Shown: positions 40,630 through 47,454 of the stretch, piece after piece | Layout: each line of letters starts with the position of its first letter | Numbering within the stretch: the first letter of the stretch is position 1 | Assembly (NCBI GenBank): GCA_964400155.1 | Contig: CAYNSQ010000001.1 | Span: 1 to 64,000, forward strand | Length of the DNA: 64,000 nucleotides | Direction of reading: 5' to 3' | From: JAYTJL01 sp964400155 | GTDB lineage: Bacteria > Patescibacteriota > Saccharimonadia > Saccharimonadales > UBA10212 | Position numbers and translations under genes: made by a program | Notes under the pieces: generated by a model | Told to the model about the DNA's origin: nothing | Database searches by the model: none | Seen by the model: only the letters and a program-made list of their open reading frames with translations

Positions 40630-41406
40630 ATGGATGAGGTAATTCTATCAGCTGCGGTGACTGTTTTTGTATTTATGAGCCTAGGCTACATAATCTCTTT
40701 GCTTGCAAAGGATGCATCTTTAGTAGATATATTCTGGGGACTAGGCTTTGTGCTGATAGCAGCAATATTGATGTATACAACAGATAATGTATCTGTAGTT
40801 CAGATATTTACATCGCTATTAGTATACATTTGGGGGTTTAGGCTCACTTATCACATAGCCAGGCGAAAACTCGGCAAACCGGAAGACTTTAGATATGTGG
40901 CTATGCGCAAAAAATGGGGCAAATCATTTGTTTGGCGCAGTTTCTTTACAATTTTTATGTTGCAAGGTTTACTTATGCTGATTATTTCTACCAGCATTTT
41001 AGTCTCAGCTAACGCCGGTGATGATGGCAATACTTTGTATTGGTGGCAAGTGCTTGGAGTGGCTATTTGGGGAGTGGGTTATATATTTGAAGTTGTTGGT
41101 GATATGCAATTATCTCAATTCCTAAAGAAGAGAAAGAGCAAAGACGAAATTATTACTACCGGTTTATGGCGTTATACCAGGCATCCAAATTACTTTGGCG
41201 AAGCAGTGCAATGGTGGGGGATATGGTTATTGGTTATAGGATTGCCATACGGTTTATGGGCAATCGTTAGCCCTCTACTACTAACATACCTACTGGTATA
41301 TGTATCAGGTGTACCAATGTTAGAGAAGAAATACGCTAAAAACAAACAATTCCAAGCGTACGCTAAAAAAACTTCAAAATTTATACCAATGCCACCAAAA
41401 ACTTGA
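40630..41406 (+). CDS. DUF1295 / steroid-5-alpha-reductase-like membrane protein
   Basis: About 258 residues (ATG 40630 preferred; TTG 40621 possible). Six or seven membrane helices. D-x-x-W-G-L-G-F near the N-terminus, W-G-F-R-L-T-Y-H-I-A-R-R, and the C-terminal G-L-W-R-Y-T-R-H-P-N-Y-F-G-E motif define the DUF1295 group, related to NADPH-dependent reductases and isoprenylcysteine methyltransferases. The substrate is unknown; lipid or isoprenoid reduction is a guess from the fold family. Confidence 0.88.
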   Translation: MDEVILSAAVTVFVFMSLGYIISLLAKDASLVDIFWGLGFVLIAAILMYTTDNVSVVQIFTSLLVYIWGFRLTYHIARRKLGKPEDFRYVAMRKKWGKSFVWRSFFTIFMLQGLLMLIISTSILVSANAGDDGNTLYWWQVLGVAIWGVGYIFEVVGDMQLSQFLKKRKSKDEIITTGLWRYTRHPNYFGEAVQWWGIWLLVIGLPYGLWAIVSPLLLTYLLVYVSGVPMLEKKYAKNKQFQAYAKKTSKFIPMPPKT

Positions 41407-41431
41407 CCAACACTTCAGTGTTGTATAGAAT
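41403..41431 (+). promoter_or_regulatory. Promoter of the trpS-region leader RNA
   Basis: TTGACC (41403-41408), 17 nt and TAGAAT (41426-41431). Transcription would start near 41438, just before a long stem. The -35 overlaps the stop codon of the DUF1295 gene. Confidence 0.65.
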
Positions 41432-41437
41432 TAAAAT

Positions 41438-41569
41438 CCAATGACAACAGAACAATATTTTGCCGCCGGATGGTCGTTTACCCACTCACCAGTGGCGGTT
41501 TGTTCTGTGAGCTAATAGTCTAGAAAATACGAGAACATTGAAGAGACCGCCACAAAGCAGGCGGTTTTT
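41438..41569 (+). ncRNA. Structured leader or small RNA with intrinsic terminator
   Basis: ACAGAACAA (41447-41455) pairs perfectly with TTGTTCTGT (41500-41508), and inside it GCCGCC (41462-41467) pairs with GGCGG(T) (41494-41499), with CCACT/AGTGG inside again. The RNA ends in a terminator (ACCGCC/GGCGGT, then TTTTT). The GGCGG arm of the first stem could instead pair with the 5' arm of the terminator, an attenuator-like arrangement. No T-box signature is seen although trpS is nearby. Either an attenuator for 41590 or an independent RNA of about 130 nt. Confidence 0.6.
41546..41569 (+). terminator. Rho-independent terminator
   Basis: ACCGCC (41546-41551), loop of 8, GGCGGT (41560-41565), running into TTTTT. 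It is upstream of, not after, the gene at 41590, which supports transcription attenuation or a separate upstream RNA. Confidence 0.85.
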
Positions 41570-41589
41570 AATTATTAAGGAGAAAATAA

Positions 41590-41802
41590 ATGGGAAATAG
41601 AATAAAAACAACGAATGAACGATTAAAACTCGAACATATTGAAGGGCCTATTCCGGGATCATTCATGATGGACGCATACCAACGCGCAGGGGCAGAAGAA
41701 AGAGCCCGACGAATCGTTTTAGAACTAGGTTACGAACTTGGCCCGGAGGAACATCGCTCATATCAAGAAATATTGAAATTCATACAGTCCCAAGAAGACT
41801 GA
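41590..41802 (+). CDS. Small hypothetical protein upstream of trpS
   Basis: 70 residues, ATG with AAGGAG upstream. Charged and helical-looking (A-E-E-R-A-R-R-I-V-L-E-L-G), no membrane segment, no family recognised. It lies after the terminator described above. trpS has its own -10 box in this gene's end. Confidence 0.6.
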   Translation: MGNRIKTTNERLKLEHIEGPIPGSFMMDAYQRAGAEERARRIVLELGYELGPEEHRSYQEILKFIQSQED

Positions 41803-41809
41803 ACTACGC

Positions 41810-41815
41810 TATAAT
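41810..41815 (+). promoter_or_regulatory. trpS -10 box, leaderless arrangement
   Basis: TATAAT (41810-41815) ends 8 nt before the trpS ATG (41824), the same distance as at hisS. There is no Shine-Dalgarno sequence between, and no convincing -35. Transcription would start about 1-2 nt before the ATG. Confidence 0.55.
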
Positions 41816-41823
41816 ATATATAA

Positions 41824-42858
41824 ATGGCCAAGGAAGTTATATTAACGGGTTTAAGAAGTAATGGTGAGTTTCACCTTGGCAATTACTTAGGTGCAATTTT
41901 ACCGATGGTAGAGATGCAAAAACGCCACTCTGGTGAGTACCAGATGAACATGTTTATTCCAGATCTGCACAGCTTTACTACGCCAATTGATCATGGTTCT
42001 TTGTATGAGCAATCAGTTGCTAATTTAAAAGTGTTTGTGGCGGCCGGTCTGGATATTAACAACCCAGATACTTATATTTACCGCCAAAGCTACATTCCGG
42101 CCCACTCAGAAATGACCTGGATCCTGGATTGCTTTGCCTACTTTGGCGAACTATCGCGAATGACTGAATTTAAAGATAAAAGCGGTAAACAAGAAAACGT
42201 CTCGGTTGGTTTATTTAACTATCCGGTTTTAATGGCTGCCGATATATTGCTGTACGGTGCAAAATGGGTACCAGTAGGTGATGATCAACGTCAGCATGTG
42301 GAATTCACAAGAGACTTAGGAATGCGACTAAACAATAAGTTTCCGCAATTAGGGCTTGTAGTGCCTGAAGATAACCAACAACAAACCGAGTTTGTTGGCC
42401 GAACAGAACCTGTTCGAGTTAGAAGTTTGCGTAACCCTGAAAAGAAAATGAGTAAATCAATAGACGACCCATCGGGTACGATAATGTTGAGCGATTCACC
42501 TGAAGAGGCAGCCAAGAAAGTCATGTCGGCTACTACTGATTCAAATGGTTCAATTCATTATGACTGGGGAAAACAACCTGGAGTGACAAATTTGTTACAA
42601 GTACTTGCACTACTTACGAATAAATCCAAAGAAGATGTGAGTTCTGAATGGCAAGGTAAGTCTAGCTATGGTGAGCTAAAATCAGCAACAGCTGAAGCAG
42701 TTAAGTCATTTCTAACTAATTTTCAAGTCAAGTTAGCTCAGGTAGATGAGACAAAGCTATTGGAAAAGTTAGCTTATGACGAAGCAAAAATGTCAGAGAT
42801 AGCTAACACCACACTCTTAAAAGTTCAAAAAGCTGTTGGACTAAGACCAAATATATAA
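41824..42858 (+). CDS. trpS: Tryptophanyl-tRNA synthetase
   Basis: This 344-residue class I synthetase charges tRNA-Trp. The HIGH-type motif is F-H-L-G-N (16-20) and the KMSKS loop is K-M-S-K-S (208-212); G-D-D-Q and Y-P-V-L-M-A-A-D-I-L line the tryptophan site. Length and motifs are normal. The rluA-like gene follows within 4 nt. Confidence 0.97.
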   Translation: MAKEVILTGLRSNGEFHLGNYLGAILPMVEMQKRHSGEYQMNMFIPDLHSFTTPIDHGSLYEQSVANLKVFVAAGLDINNPDTYIYRQSYIPAHSEMTWILDCFAYFGELSRMTEFKDKSGKQENVSVGLFNYPVLMAADILLYGAKWVPVGDDQRQHVEFTRDLGMRLNNKFPQLGLVVPEDNQQQTEFVGRTEPVRVRSLRNPEKKMSKSIDDPSGTIMLSDSPEEAAKKVMSATTDSNGSIHYDWGKQPGVTNLLQVLALLTNKSKEDVSSEWQGKSSYGELKSATAEAVKSFLTNFQVKLAQVDETKLLEKLAYDEAKMSEIANTTLLKVQKAVGLRPNI

Positions 42859-42861
42859 GTT

Positions 42862-43746
42862 ATGCGTAAATTAACCGTAGACGAAGCAAGTGTGGGGCTT
42901 CGAGCAGATGTATTTGTAGCTCGTGAGTTGAATGGATTTAGTCGATCTTTAATCTCAAAACTGTTTGAAACGGGCGATGTACTTTTGGACGGAACAAAGT
43001 TAAAGCCTGGGGCTAAACTTAAACTGGATCAAAATATTGAGATAGATGACTCTATACTTTTCGAAACACCACCCAAAATAGATATACCCATAATTTACCA
43101 AGACAAAAATGTAATTGTAGTTAACAAACCCGCAGGAGTCTTAACTCATGCAAAGGGCGGTTTTAACAACGAAGCAACAGTAGCTAGTTTTATTGCTGAT
43201 AAATTGGATGGCACTATACCTAAAACTAACAAAGCCGGAATAGTCCACCGGCTAGACAGAGCAACAAGTGGTGTAATGATTTGTGCCCGCAATGAACTCA
43301 CACAAAAGTTTTTGCAAAAACAATTTGCACAAAGAAAAACAAAAAAAACATACTTTGCTGTAGTAGAAGGGAAGTTGGACCAACAGAAATTAATAATTGA
43401 TGCACCAATAACACGTAACCCTAAACAACCTCAGTCATTCACGGTAAACGTTAATGGAAAATCAGCGCAAACAGTAGTAGAAGAACTGAAATTACTTGAC
43501 TTGTTAAGTATATCAAAGAAAAAAGTTAGTTGTAGTTTGTTAGAGCTTAAACCAACTACCGGTAGAACTCACCAATTGCGAGTCCATCTAAAGTATATTA
43601 GCCATCCAATTGTTGGTGACAATTTATACGGTGGCAAGTTAAAAAATTGGTCTAATCTGTTATTGCATGCCGCACAACTAGAATTAACATTGCCTGGAGG
43701 AGTCAGAAAAGTTTTTAATGCACCACTGCCGGAGTATTTCCCATGA
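42862..43746 (+). CDS. RluA-family pseudouridine synthase
   Basis: This 294-residue RNA-modifying enzyme has an N-terminal S4-like domain (F-S-R-S-L-I-S-K-L-F-E-x-G) and a catalytic domain with V-N-K-P-A-G-V-L-T-H and H-R-L-D-R-A-T-S-G, where D132 is the catalytic aspartate. It most resembles RluD-type enzymes that modify 23S rRNA, but the exact target cannot be read. Its stop overlaps the next ATG (ATGA). Confidence 0.93.
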   Translation: MRKLTVDEASVGLRADVFVARELNGFSRSLISKLFETGDVLLDGTKLKPGAKLKLDQNIEIDDSILFETPPKIDIPIIYQDKNVIVVNKPAGVLTHAKGGFNNEATVASFIADKLDGTIPKTNKAGIVHRLDRATSGVMICARNELTQKFLQKQFAQRKTKKTYFAVVEGKLDQQKLIIDAPITRNPKQPQSFTVNVNGKSAQTVVEELKLLDLLSISKKKVSCSLLELKPTTGRTHQLRVHLKYISHPIVGDNLYGGKLKNWSNLLLHAAQLELTLPGGVRKVFNAPLPEYFP

Positions 43747-44624
43747 GCATAGACAGTATTCTTACAAGTAAAGAAACAGAGAATAGTATTAAAAAATTAG
43801 CAAAGAATGGCACGCAAAGTATACTTTTAGTTGGTAAAAAAGGTAGTGGACTAGAATATGTGGCACATGAATTAGCCATGCGGCTGCTGGGATTGAATGA
43901 TACTAGTGAGTTATTAAAATATCCTTACTATTACCATTTAGCCGTTGAAGAGGGCAAAAAGGAAATACCAATTGCTGAAATTAGACGTGTAATAGCTACT
44001 AGTACGCTTAAGATACCTTCTAAGCATGCTGGCATCAAAAGAGTAGTATTAATACAAAACGCAGAGAAAATGAGTCTAGAGGCCCAAAGTGCCCTTCTGA
44101 AGGACCTTGAAGAGCCGTCATCGTCAACATGCTACATTCTTACTCAAAGTGACGGCACGTTTTTGTTGCTAACGGTCGTTTCACGCTGCCAAAAAATTGT
44201 AATTAAGTATCCTAGTCTTGAAGATGTTGTTAATCATTACTCAAAAAAATATGAACATAAAGAAATTATGTCAGCATGGTCACTGGCGGGCGGAGCGCCG
44301 CAGCTGGTAGATGAGTTACTAAGTAATGACAATCATCCGTTAAAAACCGCAGTTGCTCAAGCAAAACAGTTCATTGAAGTCGACAAATATCACAGACTAT
44401 TGATAGTTAACAAAATTTCAATAGACAAGAATACCATTAATTTGTTTCTAGAGGCACTAGATAGAATTACCACCCATCTTATTAGATCAGCCTCTGTTGC
44501 TGGCGACCGTAAAAAAGTTCTAAATTACGGAAAAATGAATCAAATTGTTGGCGAAACAAAGCAAATGCTTGAGTCAAGTGCAAACACTAAACTGTGTCTT
44601 TTGTGGTTGGTCACCAATTTTTAG
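43743..44624 (+). CDS. holB: DNA polymerase III delta-prime-like clamp-loader subunit
   Basis: This 293-residue AAA+-related protein has a degenerate P-loop (G-K-K-G-S-G-L-E, without K-T), typical of delta', A-E-K-M-S-L-E-A-Q-S-A-L-L-K-D-L-E-E-P and the V-V-S-R-C-Q sensor/arginine-finger SRC motif. It loads the sliding clamp with DnaX and HolA. The usual S-R-C motif is retained. Coupled by ATGA overlap to the pseudouridine synthase gene. Confidence 0.88.
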   Translation: MSIDSILTSKETENSIKKLAKNGTQSILLVGKKGSGLEYVAHELAMRLLGLNDTSELLKYPYYYHLAVEEGKKEIPIAEIRRVIATSTLKIPSKHAGIKRVVLIQNAEKMSLEAQSALLKDLEEPSSSTCYILTQSDGTFLLLTVVSRCQKIVIKYPSLEDVVNHYSKKYEHKEIMSAWSLAGGAPQLVDELLSNDNHPLKTAVAQAKQFIEVDKYHRLLIVNKISIDKNTINLFLEALDRITTHLIRSASVAGDRKKVLNYGKMNQIVGETKQMLESSANTKLCLLWLVTNF

Positions 44625-44633
44625 CATATTTGT

Positions 44634-44639
44634 TATAAT
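44634..44639 (+). promoter_or_regulatory. -10 box of the TPR gene, leaderless arrangement
   Basis: TATAAT (44634-44639), preceded by TGT (extended -10), ends 8 nt before ATG 44648. No ribosome site lies between. The -35 is weak. Confidence 0.55.
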
Positions 44640-44647
44640 TGTAGTTA

Positions 44648-45301
44648 ATGTACGCACTTATATTGCTTCTATTTTTCGGGGTTTTAGTATATGGACATGG
44701 TAAACGTTCGGAAACAGATATAGTAGTAGTACCTAAGGGAATATCTGATAGACTTAACAAACTCTGGGAAATTGCCTATATGGGCATGCGCGAAAACAGA
44801 TTTCTACGTGCCGAAAAAGCCTTACTAACAATTTTAAAGATTGATGAAAAAAACGCGGCTGCCTACAATCGTCTTGGAATCTTATACGCCAAGCAAAGAG
44901 AGTACAAAGATGCAATAGACTGTTTTGAAATAGCAAGCAGTATAGAACCAAGTGCTTCATCTTTGCATAACTTAGGACTAATATATTTTGAAACAGAGAA
45001 TTACCAAAAAGCCGCTACTGCTTTTGAACAAGCACTAAAATTGGAAGATAATTTAGCTGCCCGCCATATTGCATATGCCAAGGTTCAAGAAAAACTCGGT
45101 AATGACAAGCTAATGCTTCAAGAGTTAGAGATAGCAACTGAATTAGAACCAAATCCGGAAACATACGGTCTTTTGGCGCAAGCCTACGAGTCACGCGGAA
45201 TGGCTCAAGAGGCGGAAGTAGTTAACCGTAAGTTGAAGAAATTAATAATGCCTTCCTCACGACCTAAACGCGTTCTCCGTCCCAGAAGAGTCGTAATTTA
45301 A
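44648..45301 (+). CDS. Membrane-anchored TPR protein
   Basis: This 217-residue protein has one N-terminal hydrophobic segment (about 1-16), then at least three tetratricopeptide repeats (about 60-165: A-A-A-Y-N-R-L-G-I-L-Y-A-K, S-L-H-N-L-G-L-I-Y-F-E, A-A-R-H-I-A-Y-A-K-V) and a basic tail (R-P-K-R-V-L-R-P-R-R). A membrane-tethered scaffold on the cytoplasmic face is likely. Partners are unknown. Confidence 0.8.
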   Translation: MYALILLLFFGVLVYGHGKRSETDIVVVPKGISDRLNKLWEIAYMGMRENRFLRAEKALLTILKIDEKNAAAYNRLGILYAKQREYKDAIDCFEIASSIEPSASSLHNLGLIYFETENYQKAATAFEQALKLEDNLAARHIAYAKVQEKLGNDKLMLQELEIATELEPNPETYGLLAQAYESRGMAQEAEVVNRKLKKLIMPSSRPKRVLRPRRVVI

Positions 45302-45320
45302 TCAAAACAGTTGTTCTGAT

Positions 45321-45348
45321 ACCCCTGTTATGCTAAACTCTTAGGGGT
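45321..45348 (+). other. Hairpin between TPR gene and tRNA-Thr
   Basis: ACCCCT (45321-45326) pairs with AGGGGT (45343-45348). Only a short A-run follows, so it is not a textbook terminator. The tRNA-Thr promoter could overlap it (TTGTTC 45311, TAAACT 45334). Confidence 0.4.
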
Positions 45349-45354
45349 AAAAAC

Positions 45355-45431
45355 GCCACCTTAGCTCAGTTGGTTAGAGCATCTGTTTTGTAAACAGAGG
45401 GTCGTCGGTTCGAATCCGACAGGTGGCTCCA
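45355..45431 (+). tRNA. tRNA-Thr (anticodon TGT), CCA encoded
   Basis: The acceptor stem GCCACCT/AGGTGGC closes the cloverleaf. Anticodon loop TTTGTAA gives TGT (45389-45391) for ACA codons. The T arm GGTTCGAAT is normal, and CCA is encoded (45429-45431). Its 3' end is partially duplicated about 170 nt downstream. Confidence 0.96.
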
Positions 45432-45605
45432 GAATTTTTGCAATGAGCAACGTTCGTTGCAAAAATTCTGTGACTAATCGGATGCGAACCGTTCGGTTCG
45501 GCGGACGAGAAGCACAGAGATGAGCAGAAAATGTTCTGTCTCATCGCGAGCATCGCAGGAAGGAGTACGGCAAAAAGCCGTGCGATATCCGACAGGTAGC
45601 TCCAG
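45431..45605 (+). ncRNA. Hairpin array ending in a tRNA-Thr 3'-end copy
   Basis: Directly after tRNA-Thr is a perfect 13-bp stem (45431-45443 with 45457-45469), then GAACCG/CGGTTC, then GATGAG-CAGAA/TTCTG-CTCATC, then ATCGC/GCGAT enclosing ACGGC/GCCGT. The array ends in TCCGACAGGTAGCTCCAG, a one-mismatch copy of the tRNA-Thr 3' end (TCCGACAGGTGGCTCCAG). It could be a structured RNA excised by tRNA-processing enzymes, a remnant of an element integrated at the tRNA gene, or a decayed tandem tRNA. No protein is encoded. Confidence 0.55.
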
Positions 45606-45611
45606 CTTTTA

Positions 45612-45724
45612 TCGTTGTAAAAGCATTTAACATTTAACATTTTGCATTTATCATTTATTTTTCATTGATCATTGAATCATTGATAATTCAATGAGAATTG
45701 TGAATTGTAAATTGAGTATTGATC
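45612..45724 (+). repeat. CATTTA/AATTG dispersed repeat, non-coding copy
   Basis: CATTTAACATTTAAC-type units are followed by TTATTTTTCATTG, TCATTGATAATTCA and AATTGTGAATTG-type units. These are the same blocks, in the same order, as the spacers before rplB, rpsS and rplP. Unlike those, this copy lies between two tRNA genes and has in-frame stops, so it cannot encode the shared peptide. Confidence 0.7.
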
Positions 45725-45726
45725 AT

Positions 45727-45812
45727 GCAGGGTTAGTGAAGCGGTCAAACACGACAGACTGTAAATCTGTTGGCATTCGCCTTCGTAGGTTCGAATCCTA
45801 CACCCTGCACCA
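45727..45812 (+). tRNA. tRNA-Tyr (anticodon GTA), CCA encoded
   Basis: Class II tRNA of 86 nt with a long variable arm. Acceptor GCAGGGT/ACCCTGC, anticodon stem ACAGA/TCTGT, loop CTGTAAA with GTA at 45761-45763, T arm AGGTTCGAATCCT, CCA encoded. The next gene starts 9 nt after the CCA, so tRNA 3' maturation would produce an almost leaderless mRNA. Confidence 0.96.
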
Positions 45813-45821
45813 CAACAAAAT

Positions 45822-46835
45822 ATGCAAGAGCTTAAAGAGTTAATTGAATCATCTAAGAATATACTGATAACTTCGCATATTTCGCCAGACCCTGACGCTG
45901 TAAGTTCGACGCTATTGCTAGGGCGGACTCTAAAACACAACTACCCCGACAAGCAAGTTGAAATGGTTCTTGAGGAATCACCTTCAAAGGACCTTGGTTT
46001 CTTAACCGATTACCAGGAAATTAAATTTCTATCATTACTGGAATTTATAGAAAATTTCCAACCAGATTTATTTATTATTCTAGATGGTAATAGTTTCAAA
46101 CGCGTATCCAGGGTAAATGGTAATGAAATTAAAGATTTATTGTCTAAAATTAGTTGCAAAACTGTCATAATTGATCATCACGAAGAAGCTGACAGGGATA
46201 CTGCAGAAATATTTATCAACAACAAACGTCCTGCAACCGCTGAAGAAGTATATGTAGTCTGTTTTGAACAGTTAATGCTTACAAAACCAGAAGATTCCGC
46301 TGAAGTAACGCTACTTGGAATTGTAAGCGATACTCAACGGCATCGGTTTGATCATCCAGGCTACCGTGAAACTTATCGAATCGTCAGTGATTTGCTCGAT
46401 GAGGGTGCCAGCATAGAAAAACTAGAAGTAAAACTTGAGCATTTCACTAAAAAGCAAATGGAAGTACTATCCGAACTTATAAAAAATATTATTGATAGTG
46501 GTGAAGGGTATACATACAGTTATGTTTCAGACGAGTTTAAGCATGAGTATATGAAGGTTAACAAAACCACTCAGTACATAAAAGATGCTTGCGATGAATT
46601 TATCAATCGCTATGTACGAGCTTTTGAAGACAACCAGTGGGGGTTTGTTGTCTATCCAGAATTAGTAAACGGGGTTGAAAAATATAGTGTAAGCATGAGG
46701 TCAGTAGTAGGTGTTAAGGACGTATCTGAAATTGCAAGGAAGCTAGGTGGAGGGGGACACAAACCGGCAGCTGGTGCTAAGCTTCAGGCTAATTCCGTTG
46801 AAGAAGCCTTAAAAATTGTTAAAGCAGCTCTTTAG
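45822..46835 (+). CDS. DHH/DHHA1 phosphoesterase, NrnA-like
   Basis: This 337-residue enzyme has the DHH-domain ligands T-S-H-I-S-P-D-P-D-A (17-26), D88 in L-D-G-N and D118-H-H, and a C-terminal DHHA1 domain with G-G-G-G-H-K-P-A-A-G. NrnA-type members degrade nanoRNA and pApA/pAp, linking RNA turnover to cyclic-di-AMP breakdown. No transmembrane or PAS region, so it is the NrnA rather than the GdpP type. It follows tRNA-Tyr without a ribosome-binding site. Confidence 0.9.
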   Translation: MQELKELIESSKNILITSHISPDPDAVSSTLLLGRTLKHNYPDKQVEMVLEESPSKDLGFLTDYQEIKFLSLLEFIENFQPDLFIILDGNSFKRVSRVNGNEIKDLLSKISCKTVIIDHHEEADRDTAEIFINNKRPATAEEVYVVCFEQLMLTKPEDSAEVTLLGIVSDTQRHRFDHPGYRETYRIVSDLLDEGASIEKLEVKLEHFTKKQMEVLSELIKNIIDSGEGYTYSYVSDEFKHEYMKVNKTTQYIKDACDEFINRYVRAFEDNQWGFVVYPELVNGVEKYSVSMRSVVGVKDVSEIARKLGGGGHKPAAGAKLQANSVEEALKIVKAAL

Positions 46836-46880
46836 ACCTTTTCACTTATCGACATCTTTAGTAGAATAACAGAGATGTAC

Positions 46881-46955
46881 GCCGTTGTAGCTCAGTGGTA
46901 GAGCACCTCCATGGTAAGGAGGGGGTCACGAGTTCAATCCTCGTCAACGGCTCCA
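46881..46955 (+). tRNA. tRNA-Thr (anticodon GGT), CCA encoded
   Basis: Acceptor GCCGTTG/CAACGGC, anticodon stem CCTCC/GGAGG, loop ATGGTAA with GGT (46913-46915) for ACC/ACU, T arm AGTTCAATC, CCA encoded (46953-46955). TAGAAT at 46862-46867 is a likely -10. Confidence 0.95.
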
Positions 46956-46988
46956 CTATAATTTTGTTTTTCACAAGATGTTAACCAG

Positions 46989-47017
46989 TTGTAACTTCGG
47001 TGACAATCTGTTAAAAT
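46989..47017 (+). promoter_or_regulatory. Leaderless promoter of the PspC gene
   Basis: TTGTAA (46989-46994), 17 nt and TAAAAT (47012-47017) end 7 nt before ATG 47025. No ribosome-binding site is present. Confidence 0.55.
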
Positions 47018-47024
47018 GACATTA

Positions 47025-47237
47025 ATGAAGAACAAGAGACTGTACCGCTCGGAGAGCGATAAAAAGATTCTAGGAGTATGCGGTGGACTAGCTCAATACT
47101 TCGATGTGGATCCGGTCTTGGTTCGTGTTATATATACTTTCTTTACAATAATTACGGGTGTATTTCCAGGTATATTTGCTTATTTTATATTAGCTTGGAT
47201 TATGCCTACTAAAGGTGAGGTTAAAGCTAATGGCTAA
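47025..47237 (+). CDS. PspC-domain membrane protein
   Basis: 70 residues, nearly all one PspC domain: K-R-L-Y-R-S, I-L-G-V-C-G-G-L-A-Q-Y-F-D-V-D-P-V-L-V-R-V, then one or two hydrophobic segments. PspC proteins sense or buffer envelope stress. I choose ATG 47025 over ATG 47016, which overlaps the -10 box and would add only three atypical residues. It overlaps rpmG by 8 nt. Confidence 0.88.
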   Translation: MKNKRLYRSESDKKILGVCGGLAQYFDVDPVLVRVIYTFFTIITGVFPGIFAYFILAWIMPTKGEVKANG

Positions 47238-47430
47238 GAAGAACACTAAGAGAAAAATTGTTGGTCTTGTTTGTGACGCCTGCAAACAGCGGCACTACTA
47301 CACAACTAAAAACACTATGAATACGCCAGACAAAGTAGAATTAACTAAGTATTGTCCTGTAAAAAGAGTTAGTGCAAAACAATCAGAAACAAAGAAAAAT
47401 CTAGGCCGCAACGAAGCGCCCAAACGCTAA
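47230..47430 (+). CDS. rpmG: 50S ribosomal protein L33
   Basis: 66 residues. The core has C-D-A-C, Y-Y-T-T-K-N-T-x-N-T-P-D-K-V-E-L and K-Y-C-P-V-K-R. It keeps a C-x2-C pair and the Y-C-P cysteine but not a fourth. The C-terminal ~20 residues are extra. ATG 47230 lies inside the end of the PspC gene. One of the few ribosomal proteins here that keeps cysteine ligands. Confidence 0.9.
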   Translation: MAKKNTKRKIVGLVCDACKQRHYYTTKNTMNTPDKVELTKYCPVKRVSAKQSETKKNLGRNEAPKR

Positions 47431-47454
47431 AAAAGACTATAATACATCAATTGC

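Noticed and set aside
41403..41590. T-box riboswitch before trpS
   Set aside because: No AGGGTGGNACCGCG-type sequence or specifier loop is visible.
45541..45590. SRP (4.5S) RNA, suggested by AGGAAGGAG
   Set aside because: The flanking stems do not form the conserved GGAA tetraloop domain; the purine run lies in a bulge.
45374..45640. Reverse-strand ORF over tRNA-Thr encoding C-R-I-R-T-D-D-P-L-F-T
   Set aside because: This is the well-known false protein produced by reading a tRNA gene backwards; the forward cloverleaf is clear.
45677..45940. Reverse-strand ORF over tRNA-Tyr encoding C-R-I-R-T-Y-E-G
   Set aside because: Again an antisense reading of a tRNA (tRNA-Tyr) and the start of the phosphoesterase gene.
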